Counted from the first letter of the stretch, positions 8,484-16,812 are shown. The stretch: DNA of 39,624 nt from Nitrospinota bacterium (GCA_022572725.1 JACZVJ010000014.1:1-39624); one strand, 5' to 3'. Program-made: numbers and translations. The notes: generated by a model not told the origin, from the letters alone.

Positions 8484-8966
8484 GTGAAAATTCACTTAGG
8501 TAGCTACTGGCAAACAGTTAAAGGGCCCAAGTTTGGTGGGATCTATCGGTTCCCAAAACGGGCCCTCCTTTTTCTATCCTGTGCCTGGCTTGTTTTCTGG
8601 ATAGGTTGCTCCCCTGCCGGAGAGGCTCCTGTGGAAAAGAGTCCTACCTTGGAAAAGGCAGGAAATCTTGAGAGCCTGATCGTGCCTGAGGAGTTACTGG
8701 ATGGGGAAGCTCGGTTCAATACTTTTTGCGGTGGATGTCATGGGGTCTATGCCAAGGGGACCCAGAAAGGGCCACCGTTGGTGCATAAAATCTATGAACC
8801 GGGTCACCATGGGGACTTCGCGTTTATTCGGGCGGCGACTCAGGGCGTTCGTGCCCATCATTGGGAATTTGGCAACATGCCCAAAATCCCCGGGGTTACG
8901 GTCGAGGAGGTAAAGGGCATTATTCAATATGTCCGTTGGTTACAACGACAAGCGGGAGTGTACTGA
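8484..8966 (+). CDS. Monoheme c-type cytochrome, predicted lipoprotein
   Basis: A 160-residue protein with a basic N-terminus, a hydrophobic segment (about residues 27-41) and a lipobox-like FWIGC with Cys42 as the probable lipidated residue. The single heme c site is CGGCH at residues 82-86, and a likely axial Met is in FGNMPKIPG. This is a class I cytochrome fold on the outer face of a membrane. The start is GTG at 8484, with GAGTAGGG upstream. It stands alone, with no oxidase or reductase next to it, so its redox partner is unknown. Confidence 0.85.
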   Translation: MKIHLGSYWQTVKGPKFGGIYRFPKRALLFLSCAWLVFWIGCSPAGEAPVEKSPTLEKAGNLESLIVPEELLDGEARFNTFCGGCHGVYAKGTQKGPPLVHKIYEPGHHGDFAFIRAATQGVRAHHWEFGNMPKIPGVTVEEVKGIIQYVRWLQRQAGVY

Positions 8967-9023
8967 CTCCTCGGTGGTGAGTCTGCAATCCGACTTCCCT
9001 TTTACCCACTCTTTTTTAGATTT

Positions 9024-9227
9024 AGCAGGGTGTTGAAAAACTCAACATTTCCCCAATAAGTGACCTAGAAACCCAAAATTTCTCCCTCTCATATGCGAGG
9101 CAGGATGTTCAAAAAGGCCCGTCCAGCAAGGCCGCAGGAAGCGAGGAGGCCGAGGCGTACATGAGAGTACGTTGAGGCCTACGAGCGACGAGAACGCCGC
9201 TGGCGGACTTTTTCAACATCCTGCTAG
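9024..9227. repeat. Dispersed palindromic repeat, copy B
   Basis: The core at 9100-9224 opens GCAGGATGTTCAAAAAGG and closes CTTTTTCAACATCCTGC. The outer arm AGCAGGGTGTTGAAAAA is at 9024-9040. Read on the minus strand it aligns with copy A (1776-1986) over its whole length, including the outer arm and the GTCCGCCAGC, GTTCTCG, CGTACT and TGCGGCC blocks. It sits between the cytochrome gene and the Lrp-like gene. A third partial GTGTTGAAAAAG occurs at 9291-9302. Confidence 0.85.
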
Positions 9228-9296
9228 TACAGGTTTTGGGGGTTTACCCTGCGCCTCGGGTCACATTGGTGGACTGGAGAACAAAGTCGGGTGTTG

Positions 9297-9328
9297 AAAA
9301 AGCCCAAGGGGTCGTCGGGCCTTTTCTC
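9297..9328 (-). terminator. Probable intrinsic terminator of the Lrp-domain gene
   Basis: On the minus strand AAAAGGCCC and GGGCTTTTT enclose an 11-nt spacer, with a single bulged G, and the stem runs into T residues. It lies about 40 nt past the stop of the minus-strand Lrp/AsnC-domain gene, the expected place for a terminator. Confidence 0.5.
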
Positions 9329-9368
9329 TTTGAGAATACTGATGTGGTGAGGTGAAAAAAATCTGAGG

Positions 9369-9611
9369 TTATTCTTGGAGGACATACACAAGGTGGGTAT
9401 CGGTTTGTGCCACTCCTTCTATGGCATGGATTTTGGTCAAGACGAGTTTGGTCAACGCTTCCTGGTTGGTCACTTCGACGCGGGTAAAAAGATCCGGTTT
9501 CCCCCAACAGGCATCAATTGTTTTAATCTCTTCGATTTCTTCCAACAGCTTTTTGACGTTGGCCGTTTGCCCAGGAAGAACGTTAATGAGGACATACGCA
9601 CGTTCGGCCAT
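9369..9611 (-). CDS. Stand-alone Lrp/AsnC ligand-binding (RAM) domain protein
   Basis: The 80-residue protein corresponds to the C-terminal effector-binding domain of Lrp/AsnC regulators: AYVLINVLPGQ first strand, the VKKLLEEIEEIKTIDACWG helix-strand unit, and the TRVEVTNQEALTKLVLTKIHAIEGV unit. There is no N-terminal helix-turn-helix, so it cannot act alone as a classical DNA-binding regulator. Members of this stand-alone class form oligomers and bind amino acids. GAGGGG seven nt upstream of the ATG supports the start. It lies upstream of, and divergent from, nothing obvious; the M3 peptidase follows on the same strand further upstream. Confidence 0.9.
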   Translation of the reverse strand: MAERAYVLINVLPGQTANVKKLLEEIEEIKTIDACWGKPDLFTRVEVTNQEALTKLVLTKIHAIEGVAQTDTHLVYVLQE

Positions 9612-9781
9612 TTCAATTACCCCTCATAGATCCATTCAAAGGTGTGTGGTAGGAAAAATGCGGTGTTTGCTCAAAGCCAAAGCAAGGCTGCAAGGCTAGC
9701 GCAACCCTGCTCTCCAAATCAAGAAGACATTTTCTCATTATCCCCCCCATTTCTTGGTGTTTCTGTCTCTTCCCTATGTGC

Positions 9782-11587
9782 TCAACTGATGGTCTTTTCA
9801 AGAGTTTCCACTAGGTTTTGGATTCTAGTGAATCCTGATTGCCAAAAGGCTTCCGAACATATGTCGACCCCCAGAGGGGCCAGCATGGCCTCAGGGCTCT
9901 GTGATCCCCCTGTTGCTAACAAATCCAGGTATTTGGGAACAAAGGAAGCTCCTTGCTCCTTATACGTTTGGTACAAGGCTAAAACGAGGAGATTTCCAAA
10001 GCTGTACGCATAACAATAGAACGGACTTCTGAACAGGTGTGGAATCGATAACCACTCCCATTGAAATTCGGGAGGGACCGTTACTGCGCGGCCGAACTGT
10101 TCGCGGAGGAGCTGGAGGTAGGTCTGGGCGAGTGCGTCCACTGTCGCGCCATTGGTGATCATTTGGTGGGCTTGATGTTCGAACTCAGTGAAGTAGGCCT
10201 GACGAAGAATGGTTGCAAAGAGGTCATCAAGTTGGCCAAGAAGAAGCCGTTGCTTGAGACGAGGCTTGTTTTCTTGCTGCAAGAGCGCTTCGGACAGGAG
10301 TTGCTCCCCGAACACTGAAGCGGTTTCGGCCAAAGGCAAGGTGGGATGGAAGGTGAAAATTGAATGATCCCCCGCCATCAGGCTGTGGACGGCATGCCCA
10401 AGCTCGTGGGCCAGGGTGGCTACGTCTCGAGCCTCGCCCGTGTAATTCAGCAACACATAGGGGGTATGGTTGGGTAAGACGCTGTAACAGAAGGCTCCAC
10501 CCATTTTTCCCGGGGAGGGGCGGGCATCAATGTGCTGGTCATAGAAGACACGTCTCGCAAGATCGGCGATTGTGGGAGAAAAATGGTGGTAGGCTTCAAG
10601 AACCATTCCGACGGCTTGTTTGTATGGGTATGAGGCTTTGACACCATGGGCCGGTGCATAGATGTGATAGCGGGTCATAGGTTTGAGCCGACAGATTCTG
10701 GATTTTATTCTGAAATATTCATGAAAAATGTAACGATTTTTTCGGCAACTTTTTAGAAGTGCCCGGACAGCCCGGTCGGGAATGTCATTGCTGAGATTTC
10801 GTACAGCCACCGATGAATGATAGCGTCGTAAATCCAATCCTTCATTCTTCCAGTCGAGCACTAACGTTTTATAGATTTCTCCAATCATATCTCGATTGTT
10901 CGAATAAACGCGGGAGAACTCATGATAGGCTGCTTCCCTAGTGCGCGCGGAGGGATGCCGAAAGTGAGTTGAGAGTTGTTCTCGGGTAAGGGGTTTCACC
11001 GAATTGCCAACTCGAAGTGAAAATGTCATGCCGTTGGTAATGATATCGTAAAGATTGTCCAGGGCGGATCGGCCAGTTGTGTTTTTCAGGTTGATGACGC
11101 GTTCTTCGGCCTCCGTTAAGGTGTGGTCTTTTTTCCGCCGAAGTGTTTCAAGGTAATAACGATAGTCTCGTGAGGATTTGAGGAATCGAGTGGCCTGGGA
11201 AGAGTCGATGTGTTGCCACCAGAGATCAAAAAATAATATTCGATTGTAAAAACCCATGAGGCGGGCCTTCACTGTTGTGTCAAAGGCACGGGCAGCTTGA
11301 TTTTTGGTGTTTTGCGCAAACCAAAGCTGTGCGTATGCACTGAGCCGTGAGGAAGTTTCTGCAATTTCCTCACCTAGTCGGATGGCAGCGAGGAAAGATT
11401 TGGTGGACAAATCGGCTTTAAGCCTCGGGCGAATGGTCTCAAGTTGTTTAACGTTTTTGGATAAGCGTTTGGACAGGGTTTCTAGATCTTTGCCAGGATG
11501 AGTTAGGAGGTCCCCCAAATTCCATTGTGGTGGTTGTTTTTCTGAAAGACCTTGAGCTTTTTCCGAACCTACATGGATTCCTGGCAT
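9782..11587 (-). CDS. M3-family oligoendopeptidase (PepF-like)
   Basis: This protein of 601 residues is a zinc metallopeptidase of family M3. The active site HELGH is at about residues 394-398 (TLAHELGHAVHSLM), with the third ligand Glu in LPLAETASVFGE. The preceding KMGGAFCYSV and HTPYVLLNYTGEARDVATLAHE region is typical of the PepF/M3B group. It should cleave short peptides in the cytoplasm. The start at 11587 is chosen because GGGAGGA sits ideally upstream; a longer frame reaching 11737 has no such site. No signal peptide is present. Confidence 0.93.
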   Translation of the reverse strand: MPGIHVGSEKAQGLSEKQPPQWNLGDLLTHPGKDLETLSKRLSKNVKQLETIRPRLKADLSTKSFLAAIRLGEEIAETSSRLSAYAQLWFAQNTKNQAARAFDTTVKARLMGFYNRILFFDLWWQHIDSSQATRFLKSSRDYRYYLETLRRKKDHTLTEAEERVINLKNTTGRSALDNLYDIITNGMTFSLRVGNSVKPLTREQLSTHFRHPSARTREAAYHEFSRVYSNNRDMIGEIYKTLVLDWKNEGLDLRRYHSSVAVRNLSNDIPDRAVRALLKSCRKNRYIFHEYFRIKSRICRLKPMTRYHIYAPAHGVKASYPYKQAVGMVLEAYHHFSPTIADLARRVFYDQHIDARPSPGKMGGAFCYSVLPNHTPYVLLNYTGEARDVATLAHELGHAVHSLMAGDHSIFTFHPTLPLAETASVFGEQLLSEALLQQENKPRLKQRLLLGQLDDLFATILRQAYFTEFEHQAHQMITNGATVDALAQTYLQLLREQFGRAVTVPPEFQWEWLSIPHLFRSPFYCYAYSFGNLLVLALYQTYKEQGASFVPKYLDLLATGGSQSPEAMLAPLGVDICSEAFWQSGFTRIQNLVETLEKTIS

Positions 11588-11694
11588 GAAATCCTCCCAG
11601 TCTTCCCTTGAAAGATTTAAATTAGCGAGAACTCCCCGTCCAGAAGGGCAGGGATGAGAGCAAGGTCCGGTGTCCTGCGGGAGGCTGGAAGCTG

Positions 11695-12123
11695 ATGACG
11701 TATCAAAAGGCCGCGCATATGGGCTCTCCAACGCCATGCTACATTGGGTGGGTCACCCGGTATCGACGAAAGATCCTGGCGAACGGGGTGGCCCATTCGC
11801 TCCGGGTAGTGTTGCAGGAAGTGCGGAAATTTTACCTGGACTGGTTTATTGAAGAGTTGGGCATGGAAGCCCATCATGTCCATTTGCATAGGGTGCCCCC
11901 CAAATAGGCGGTGTCCCGTGTGATGCATACCGTGTAAAGTGTCACGAGCACCAAGCGTAAGCGGCGCTTTCCGCATTTCCTGTAGAAGGGGTACTGGGAT
12001 GGGGGAGGCATCTGGCGACCAGGATTGTTCGTTTCGACGGTGGGCATCAAAGGAGCGATCAGCCAAAAGTCTATCTGCGATCAGGGCGAACAGGACACCG
12101 GCCACACGCAGCTTGAATTCTGA
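11695..12123 (+). pseudogene. Decayed IS200/IS605-type transposase (tnpA)
   Basis: One reading frame runs from an ATG at 11695 to TGA at 12121-12123, the normal length of an IS200-type Y1 transposase, but is broken by in-frame stops at 11905 (TAG), 11935 (TAA) and 11983 (TAG). The frame still shows WVTRYRRKIL, the HUH-type segment HHVHLHRVPPK, VSRVMHTV, RRRFPHFL, WDGGGIWRPGLFVSTVGI and a closing GEQDTGHTQLEF. All of these are in the order of IS200-like TnpA. The region that should hold the catalytic Tyr (IRRYVE in relatives) reads ISQKSIC, so that Tyr appears lost. No tnpB is adjacent. It is a dead element. Confidence 0.85.
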
Positions 12124-12637
12124 GAGCACCACGCCGGGAAGGGTGTGGGTATCTATTGGAAAAAATTATCGATGAAGACCATCAGGTAATTTTTTCAGTA
12201 ATCTCCGGTTTGACTGTACGGGGCGTCTTGTCAGGAATTAATAGATGATGTGGGGTGAAGGAAGATTCCAATCAAAGGAAAAAACCAGGCATTGGTGAGC
12301 TATACAAAATCAATGGCTATTTAATTATAAAAGCCGTTTAAGTTTTCTTGTCAATTTCATAGATTGAGAAATTAAATAGAAAATGTTTATTGACCAAACA
12401 AGACCAGATTGCTAGGGTAAATCCGCATTGTCAGGAGGGGTTGGCAGCGGGAATTTTTTTTGGCTCGGAACCGTTATTTATATCGAGTTATTTCAACTCT
12501 CTCATCTATCTTCTCGAAATTCGAAAAGATCATTCTTGTTTCCACGAGGTTTAATACCATAAGGTTAAATGTTTTACAAACCAAAAGATGAATATAAACT
12601 TGACCCATAGGGTCAAAAAAAGGAGGGGATAACACAA
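12124..12637. other. AT-rich intergenic region
   Basis: No gene is visible. The stretch turns clearly AT-rich from about 12240, unlike its flanks, and contains many A/T runs. It presumably holds the promoter of the basic protein that starts at 12638, whose ribosome site AGGAGGGG is at 12621-12628. I could not fix a -10/-35 pair with confidence. Confidence 0.5.
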
Positions 12638-12916
12638 ATGGTGAAATCTAACATCGACAGCTTAACTGCTTCGGTGACCACCGTGCTCAAGGAGAAAAAA
12701 GCCTTAAGTTTGAGAGAGCGGTTGCTTGTGCGCGGTCTCAATAGAGTGCTTAAGAGGATGGGTTATGAGGTAGTCAAGATGGCCGCCACGACCAAGCGGA
12801 GAAGGAAGACTGGAAACGGTCGAAGAGGAAAACGGAAGGGGATAAGAGCCATCCGTGGTTCAATGAGACCCCGGTCCCTTGCTGTTACACGTCAGGGAAG
12901 GAGATCAAAAAAATAG
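12638..12916 (+). CDS. Small, strongly basic protein with Arg/Lys-rich tail
   Basis: A 92-residue frame. Residues 1-48 look like a helical domain (SVTTVLKEKKALSLRERLLVRGLNRVLKRMGYEVV). Residues 50-92 are almost entirely Lys, Arg, Gly and Ser (TKRRRKTGNGRRGKRKG and so on to GRRSKK). There is no signal peptide or membrane helix. The strong ribosome site AGGAGGGG, about 9 nt before the ATG, supports expression. The composition suggests a nucleic-acid-binding, histone-like protein, but I recognise no family; that role is inference. It is flanked by AT-rich and hairpin-rich non-coding DNA. Confidence 0.75.
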   Translation: MVKSNIDSLTASVTTVLKEKKALSLRERLLVRGLNRVLKRMGYEVVKMAATTKRRRKTGNGRRGKRKGIRAIRGSMRPRSLAVTRQGRRSKK

Positions 12917-12949
12917 TCATTGGCTTCCAAAAATAGATTGAGATTTTAA

Positions 12950-13250
12950 GTATCACCCGCCTTCGCGCTCGCCGCTGAAGCTCTGGCGCGCAAGCGGCAG
13001 AAAGCCACTGGTGTCCGTTCTTCGCAGTGGCCAGCTACGGAGGATGGACAAACCCGTGTACAGCCGTCGGCCAAAGCTACGGAGAACTAGCCAACCGATG
13101 TCCTATAGTGAAGGTGAGCCAAGGCCCAGGGCTGCTTGCACGCCAGAGCTGGCTTCAGCGCGAGGGCGACGGAGCGGTGAGGGAGGGTAAACTTCCCTGT
13201 CTTCGTAGCCGAAGCTACTTCGGTAGAGTAAGCTAAAGCCGTGTGGCTCC
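12950..13250. repeat. Hairpin-rich GC block of unknown role
   Basis: This GC-rich block in AT-rich surroundings carries several self-complementary segments. GCCGCT...AGCGGC lies near 12970-13000. CCACTG...CAGTGG is at about 13005-13031. GTAGC-CGAA-GCTAC (13205-13218) overlaps the alternative hairpin CTAC-TTCG-GTAG (13215-13226). The decamer AGCTACGGAG occurs twice (13033 and 13075). No protein-like frame is convincing. It may be a repeat family member or the DNA of a structured RNA. Confidence 0.5.
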
Positions 13251-13780
13251 ACTTAAAGAATTTTCACGTGAAATTGCGGTCTCCTGCCACACCTCCTGTC
13301 ATTTGTGAACTGATAATTTTCTGAGTCTCTGTTTAACAATCTTCACCATCAAAAAGACTCCCACTTCCCCGTTCTAGGGAAGTCCTGTTTTTGAATTTTA
13401 TCGTCTATATCTAGAAACCTGGGACGGAAGTTTTTCTCTCCTCTCCCCCCATTTCCTCGCTTCTAATGAACCCGTTTTACGCATGGATTAAATAAAACCA
13501 GGTGTTCTCCTTCCTGTGAATAGCTAGGAAGGCAAATAATTTTCTGGGCAAATGGTGGTTTTCTCTCCCGATCTCATAAACTGGCTAATTGGCGTTCTTC
13601 TTAGTTTTCCCGGAGTTTGAAGGATCTCGGTTTGCCCTTAAGATTTGGCTTGGAGTGTCGCTAAATCGAAGACAGTATAATTGAATTGAGGAATTGGGAC
13701 GTTCAATGGAGAAAATTGAAAACCGTTCGAATGGAACAGGGAAATAGGTAAAATTTACTAGTACTTTAATGTTGCATTTT
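13251..13780. other. AT-rich intergenic region upstream of the molybdate regulator
   Basis: No gene is seen. The sequence is AT-rich and contains GTAAAATTTAC at 13748-13758, an odd-length palindrome resembling the shared element further downstream (13787-13800). It is probably part of the promoter of the regulator at 13814. Confidence 0.4.
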
Positions 13781-13786
13781 TGACAT

Positions 13787-13800
13787 TTATAATTTACAAT
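13787..13800. promoter_or_regulatory. Candidate operator upstream of the regulator gene
   Basis: TTATAATTTACAAT occurs here, 13 nt before the ATG of the XRE/PBP regulator, and again identically at 15207-15220 upstream of modA. Here only the right half of the palindrome seen at modA is kept. The position at the start of the regulator's own gene would fit autorepression; this is inference. Confidence 0.5.
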
Positions 13801-13813
13801 TCAAAAACCAATT

Positions 13814-14998
13814 ATGAAAAAGCCAACAGTAACACATAAGTCTACCCCGGATGCAAAGGTTGAAAATCATCTGAGAAAGATTCGAACAAAATGTGGCCTT
13901 TCGCAAAATGATCTCGCGAGAAGGGTCGGTATTACCCGACAGGCCGTGTATTCAATGGAGATGAATCATTACCTTCCGGGTACGGGGGTAGCCCTTCACC
14001 TGGCGCAAACCCTTGGGTGTTCGGTAGAGGATCTGTTTCATTTAGGATTGGAAGGAGAAATAATCGAGGCTGACTTGGTTGGAGAAGTTCCGAAAAATCT
14101 TTCGAAAGTTCGGGCGAAAGTTGCCTGGGTTGGAAACCGAATCATAGCTCGGCCGGTAGCGGCATTGGGTGGGCTTCTGAACTTTACGGTTCCGGCGGAC
14201 GGGTTGATTCTTGGGGCGATGCGCCGTAGGGACACCTCAACGAATAGGCACGCGACTCGAATCTATGTCCAGTTGTTAAGGGAGCAAAGCGCTGTAAAGG
14301 AGCAGGTAGTCGTTGCTGGGTGTGATCCCGCCATTTATTTAGCAGGAGAACACGTTCGCCGTCGTGGGGGTCATGCGTCGGTTGTAGGGTGGGCGATGGG
14401 GAGTGTTTCTGCGCTTCGGGCCCTGAAGAGGAAAGAAGTTCATGTGGCCGGTATGCATATTGTTGATCCTGGGTCAGGCCTATACAACCTTCCTTATCTT
14501 AAGAAGCATCTCAAAGGAGACAGTGTAACCGTGGTGAGGTTTGCTGCCTGGGAACAAGGACTGTTGTTCAAAAGGGGGAACCCCAAGGGGATTGGGGAGA
14601 TTGGGGACTTAGCGAGGAAAGATGTTCGAATAGTCAACCGGGAAAAAGGGGCTGGGGCTCGCATTTTATTGGATTATCGATTGAGTGCTCATCACATTCC
14701 CCATCAGGTTGTGAGAGGATATAACCACGTGGTGTTTTCACACTTGGATGTCAGTCGGCTTATTTCGGAGGGGAAAGCCGATGTGGGGATTGGTGTGCGG
14801 TCGACAGCAAGGTTATTTGACCTGGATTTTATGCCTCTTCAGGAAGAGCGATATGATTTGGTCATTCCAACTGCTTATTTAAGTTTGCATCCTGGTATGA
14901 TCCAGTTTCTTGATACCCTTGTTACCCGTGCCTTTCGAACAGAAGTTGAGGCCTTGGGAGGTTATGACACTCGGGAGATTGGTAAAATTGTTAACTAG
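13814..14998 (+). CDS. XRE-type HTH / PBP-domain transcriptional regulator, probably of molybdate uptake
   Basis: This protein of 394 residues has an N-terminal XRE helix-turn-helix (about residues 18-77; LSQNDLARRVGITRQAVYSMEMNHYLPG). A large C-terminal region (about 130-385) resembles the periplasmic-binding-protein-like domain (PBP_like, PF12727 type) found in molybdenum-related regulators and MoeA fusions: VVAGCDPAIYLAGEHVRRRG, ADVGIGVRSTARLFDLDFMPLQEERYDLVIP. The domain presumably senses molybdate or a cofactor precursor in the cytoplasm. It lies upstream of modABC in the same direction, with a shared palindromic element before both units. It would replace ModE, which uses a winged helix and MOP domains. 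The start codon lacks a clear Shine-Dalgarno. Confidence 0.87.
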   Translation: MKKPTVTHKSTPDAKVENHLRKIRTKCGLSQNDLARRVGITRQAVYSMEMNHYLPGTGVALHLAQTLGCSVEDLFHLGLEGEIIEADLVGEVPKNLSKVRAKVAWVGNRIIARPVAALGGLLNFTVPADGLILGAMRRRDTSTNRHATRIYVQLLREQSAVKEQVVVAGCDPAIYLAGEHVRRRGGHASVVGWAMGSVSALRALKRKEVHVAGMHIVDPGSGLYNLPYLKKHLKGDSVTVVRFAAWEQGLLFKRGNPKGIGEIGDLARKDVRIVNREKGAGARILLDYRLSAHHIPHQVVRGYNHVVFSHLDVSRLISEGKADVGIGVRSTARLFDLDFMPLQEERYDLVIPTAYLSLHPGMIQFLDTLVTRAFRTEVEALGGYDTREIGKIVN

Positions 14999-15051
14999 GT
15001 AACCTTTTTCATGAACGGGGTGTGGGAGGACCACCACCTTCTTTTTAGGTT

Positions 15052-15073
15052 ACATAGGGAACCCCCCCTATGT
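15052..15073. other. Perfect 8-bp hairpin after the regulator gene
   Basis: ACATAGGG and CCCTATGT enclose a 6-nt loop. No T-run follows on the plus strand, so it is not a standard intrinsic terminator; it may be a transcript-end or attenuation structure between the regulator and modA. Confidence 0.4.
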
Positions 15074-15200
15074 CCAACAATGGACCTTAACAGGAGGGGT
15101 TGGGCTCTTGGGTTTTCTCTCCCGCCCAGGCCTGCTTCAAAATCTTGTGTTTTAAATTTTGGTTCAGCTTTTTTGGGAACCTATTTTTTATTGAATTCTA

Positions 15201-15218
15201 TGTAAATTATAATTTACA
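15201..15218. promoter_or_regulatory. 18-bp perfect palindrome upstream of modA
   Basis: TGTAAATTATAATTTACA is fully self-complementary and sits 117 nt before the modA ATG. Its right half is part of the 14-nt sequence also found before the regulator gene (13787-13800). It is a good candidate operator for the XRE/PBP regulator. It differs from the known E. coli ModE site. Confidence 0.6.
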
Positions 15219-15334
15219 ATACGTAATAGATAAATTTTATTTTTTTGTTCTTTGTCTGAAGCACAATTGAATTTCCCCATTCTGAGAGTTCAGACGGATG
15301 ATTTGGTTGCAGGATTTCGGGGTGTTCCTTTGGT

Positions 15335-16108
15335 ATGAACCAGAAACTTATCGAGTGGGGTAGGGCATGCCTGATTTTCTGGTTTCTAGGTGGATTCACG
15401 GCTTTTGCCGAAGCCGGTGAAGTGTCGGTGGGCCTTGCTACGAATTTCACGACAACTTTTAAAGAAATCGCCAAGGGTTTTGAAAAAGAAACCGGTCATC
15501 GTGTGATTGTCAGCACAGGCTCGACCGGAAAACTTTTTGCCCAAATAAGGAACGGTGCACCCTTTGAAGTCTTTTTATCTGCCGATTGCGCTCGTCCCAA
15601 GCGATTAGAGAGGGAAGGTTGGGCTGTCCAAGGGAGCCGGTTTACCTATGCAGTTGGTCGTTTGACTCTTTGGAGCCCGAAACCAATTGGAGAAAATTTT
15701 CTTGGTCCTCAAGTCTTGAGTTCAGGGGCTTTCCATTACTTGGCCATTGCGAACCCTAAAACAGCCCCGTATGGAAGGGCAGCCCGACAGACCTTGAGGG
15801 CTTTGAAACTATGGAGCCGTTTAAAATCCAGAATCGTGCAAGGGGAGAACATTAGCCAGACATTTCTATTTGTCGTAACCGGCAACGCAGAATGGGGGTT
15901 CGTGGCCCTTTCTCAAGTGTTGGATCCAAAGATTGGTGGAAAAGGGGCGCGTTGGGATGTTCCACTGGAGTTGTACGAGGCCCTCAACCAAGAAGCCGTG
16001 CTGTTAGTGAAAGGTCGGAATAATCCAGCAGCGCAAGCTCTTTTGGACTACCTCAAGGGTCCCAAGGCCCGGTTGGTGATCGAAAAGTATGGCTATGGGA
16101 TGGGATAA
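15335..16108 (+). CDS. modA: Molybdate ABC transporter substrate-binding protein
   Basis: A 257-residue exported protein with a signal peptide to about residue 27 (ending FAEAG). The mature ModA features are VGLATNFTTTFKEIAKGFEKETG, the anion-binding STGSTGKLFAQIRNGAPFEVFLSAD region and AIANPKTAPYGRAA. It captures molybdate, and possibly tungstate, in the periplasm for ModBC. The gene heads the modABC operon; modB follows after 17 nt. A molybdate system fits organisms that depend on large molybdenum enzymes. Confidence 0.95.
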   Translation: MNQKLIEWGRACLIFWFLGGFTAFAEAGEVSVGLATNFTTTFKEIAKGFEKETGHRVIVSTGSTGKLFAQIRNGAPFEVFLSADCARPKRLEREGWAVQGSRFTYAVGRLTLWSPKPIGENFLGPQVLSSGAFHYLAIANPKTAPYGRAARQTLRALKLWSRLKSRIVQGENISQTFLFVVTGNAEWGFVALSQVLDPKIGGKGARWDVPLELYEALNQEAVLLVKGRNNPAAQALLDYLKGPKARLVIEKYGYGMG

Positions 16109-16125
16109 ATCCACCGGGGTGAACG

Positions 16126-16812
16126 ATGGTTGATTTCACGGACCTCAATTTGGGACCTCTGTGGCTCAGCCTTCAGTTAGCAGGAGTCACGGTATTGGTC
16201 CTTCTCATTATAGGAACCCCCATTGCCTGGTGGCTGGCTCATACCCGATCATTCTTCAAGACCGCGGTTGAAGCCATTGTGGCACTTCCCATTGTTCTTC
16301 CACCCACGGTGTTGGGGTTTTATTTGTTAGTGGCCTTGGGGCCGCAAGGTCTGGTCGGAGCGGTATGGCATCAGTTCACCGGATCGGCGCTTTCGTTTAC
16401 ATTTTCCGGACTGGTGATTGCCTCGACTTTGTACTCGATGCCTTTCGTCGTGCAGCCCCTTCAAGGGGCCTTTGAAGCGGTAGGCAAGCGACCTCTCGAA
16501 GTAGCCTGGTCTCTTGGCGCTTCGCCCTTTGATGCTTTCCTGACCGTGGCATCACCCATGGCTGTGCGGGGCTATCTGACGGCCATAGTTCTGGGATTTG
16601 CTCACACGCTTGGGGAGTTTGGAGTGGTTCTTATGGTCGGAGGAAATATTCCTGGAAAAACCAAGGTGATCTCCATAGCCATTTATGATCACGTCGAGAC
16701 ACTGGAATATACCCAAGCCCATGTGCTATCTGCCGGATTGTTGGTCTTTTCTTTTATCGTGCTTTTGATCGTCTACACGTTGAATCGACGTCTTCCTCTC
16801 CAAGTATCATGA
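16126..16812 (+). CDS. modB: Molybdate ABC transporter permease
   Basis: A 228-residue inner-membrane protein with five or six hydrophobic segments. It carries the permease EAA loop EVAWSLGASPFDAFLTVASP, which contacts the ATPase ModC, and the ModB-typical AHTLGEFGVVLMVGGNIPG. The ATG is preceded by GGGGTGAA. Its last four bases (ATGA) overlap the start of modC, implying translational coupling. Confidence 0.95.
   Translation: MVDFTDLNLGPLWLSLQLAGVTVLVLLIIGTPIAWWLAHTRSFFKTAVEAIVALPIVLPPTVLGFYLLVALGPQGLVGAVWHQFTGSALSFTFSGLVIASTLYSMPFVVQPLQGAFEAVGKRPLEVAWSLGASPFDAFLTVASPMAVRGYLTAIVLGFAHTLGEFGVVLMVGGNIPGKTKVISIAIYDHVETLEYTQAHVLSAGLLVFSFIVLLIVYTLNRRLPLQVS

Noticed and set aside
15011-15205. Plus-strand frame of 64 codons between the regulator and modA
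   Set aside because: It contains the hairpin and part of the palindrome and has no domain; it is probably leader DNA.
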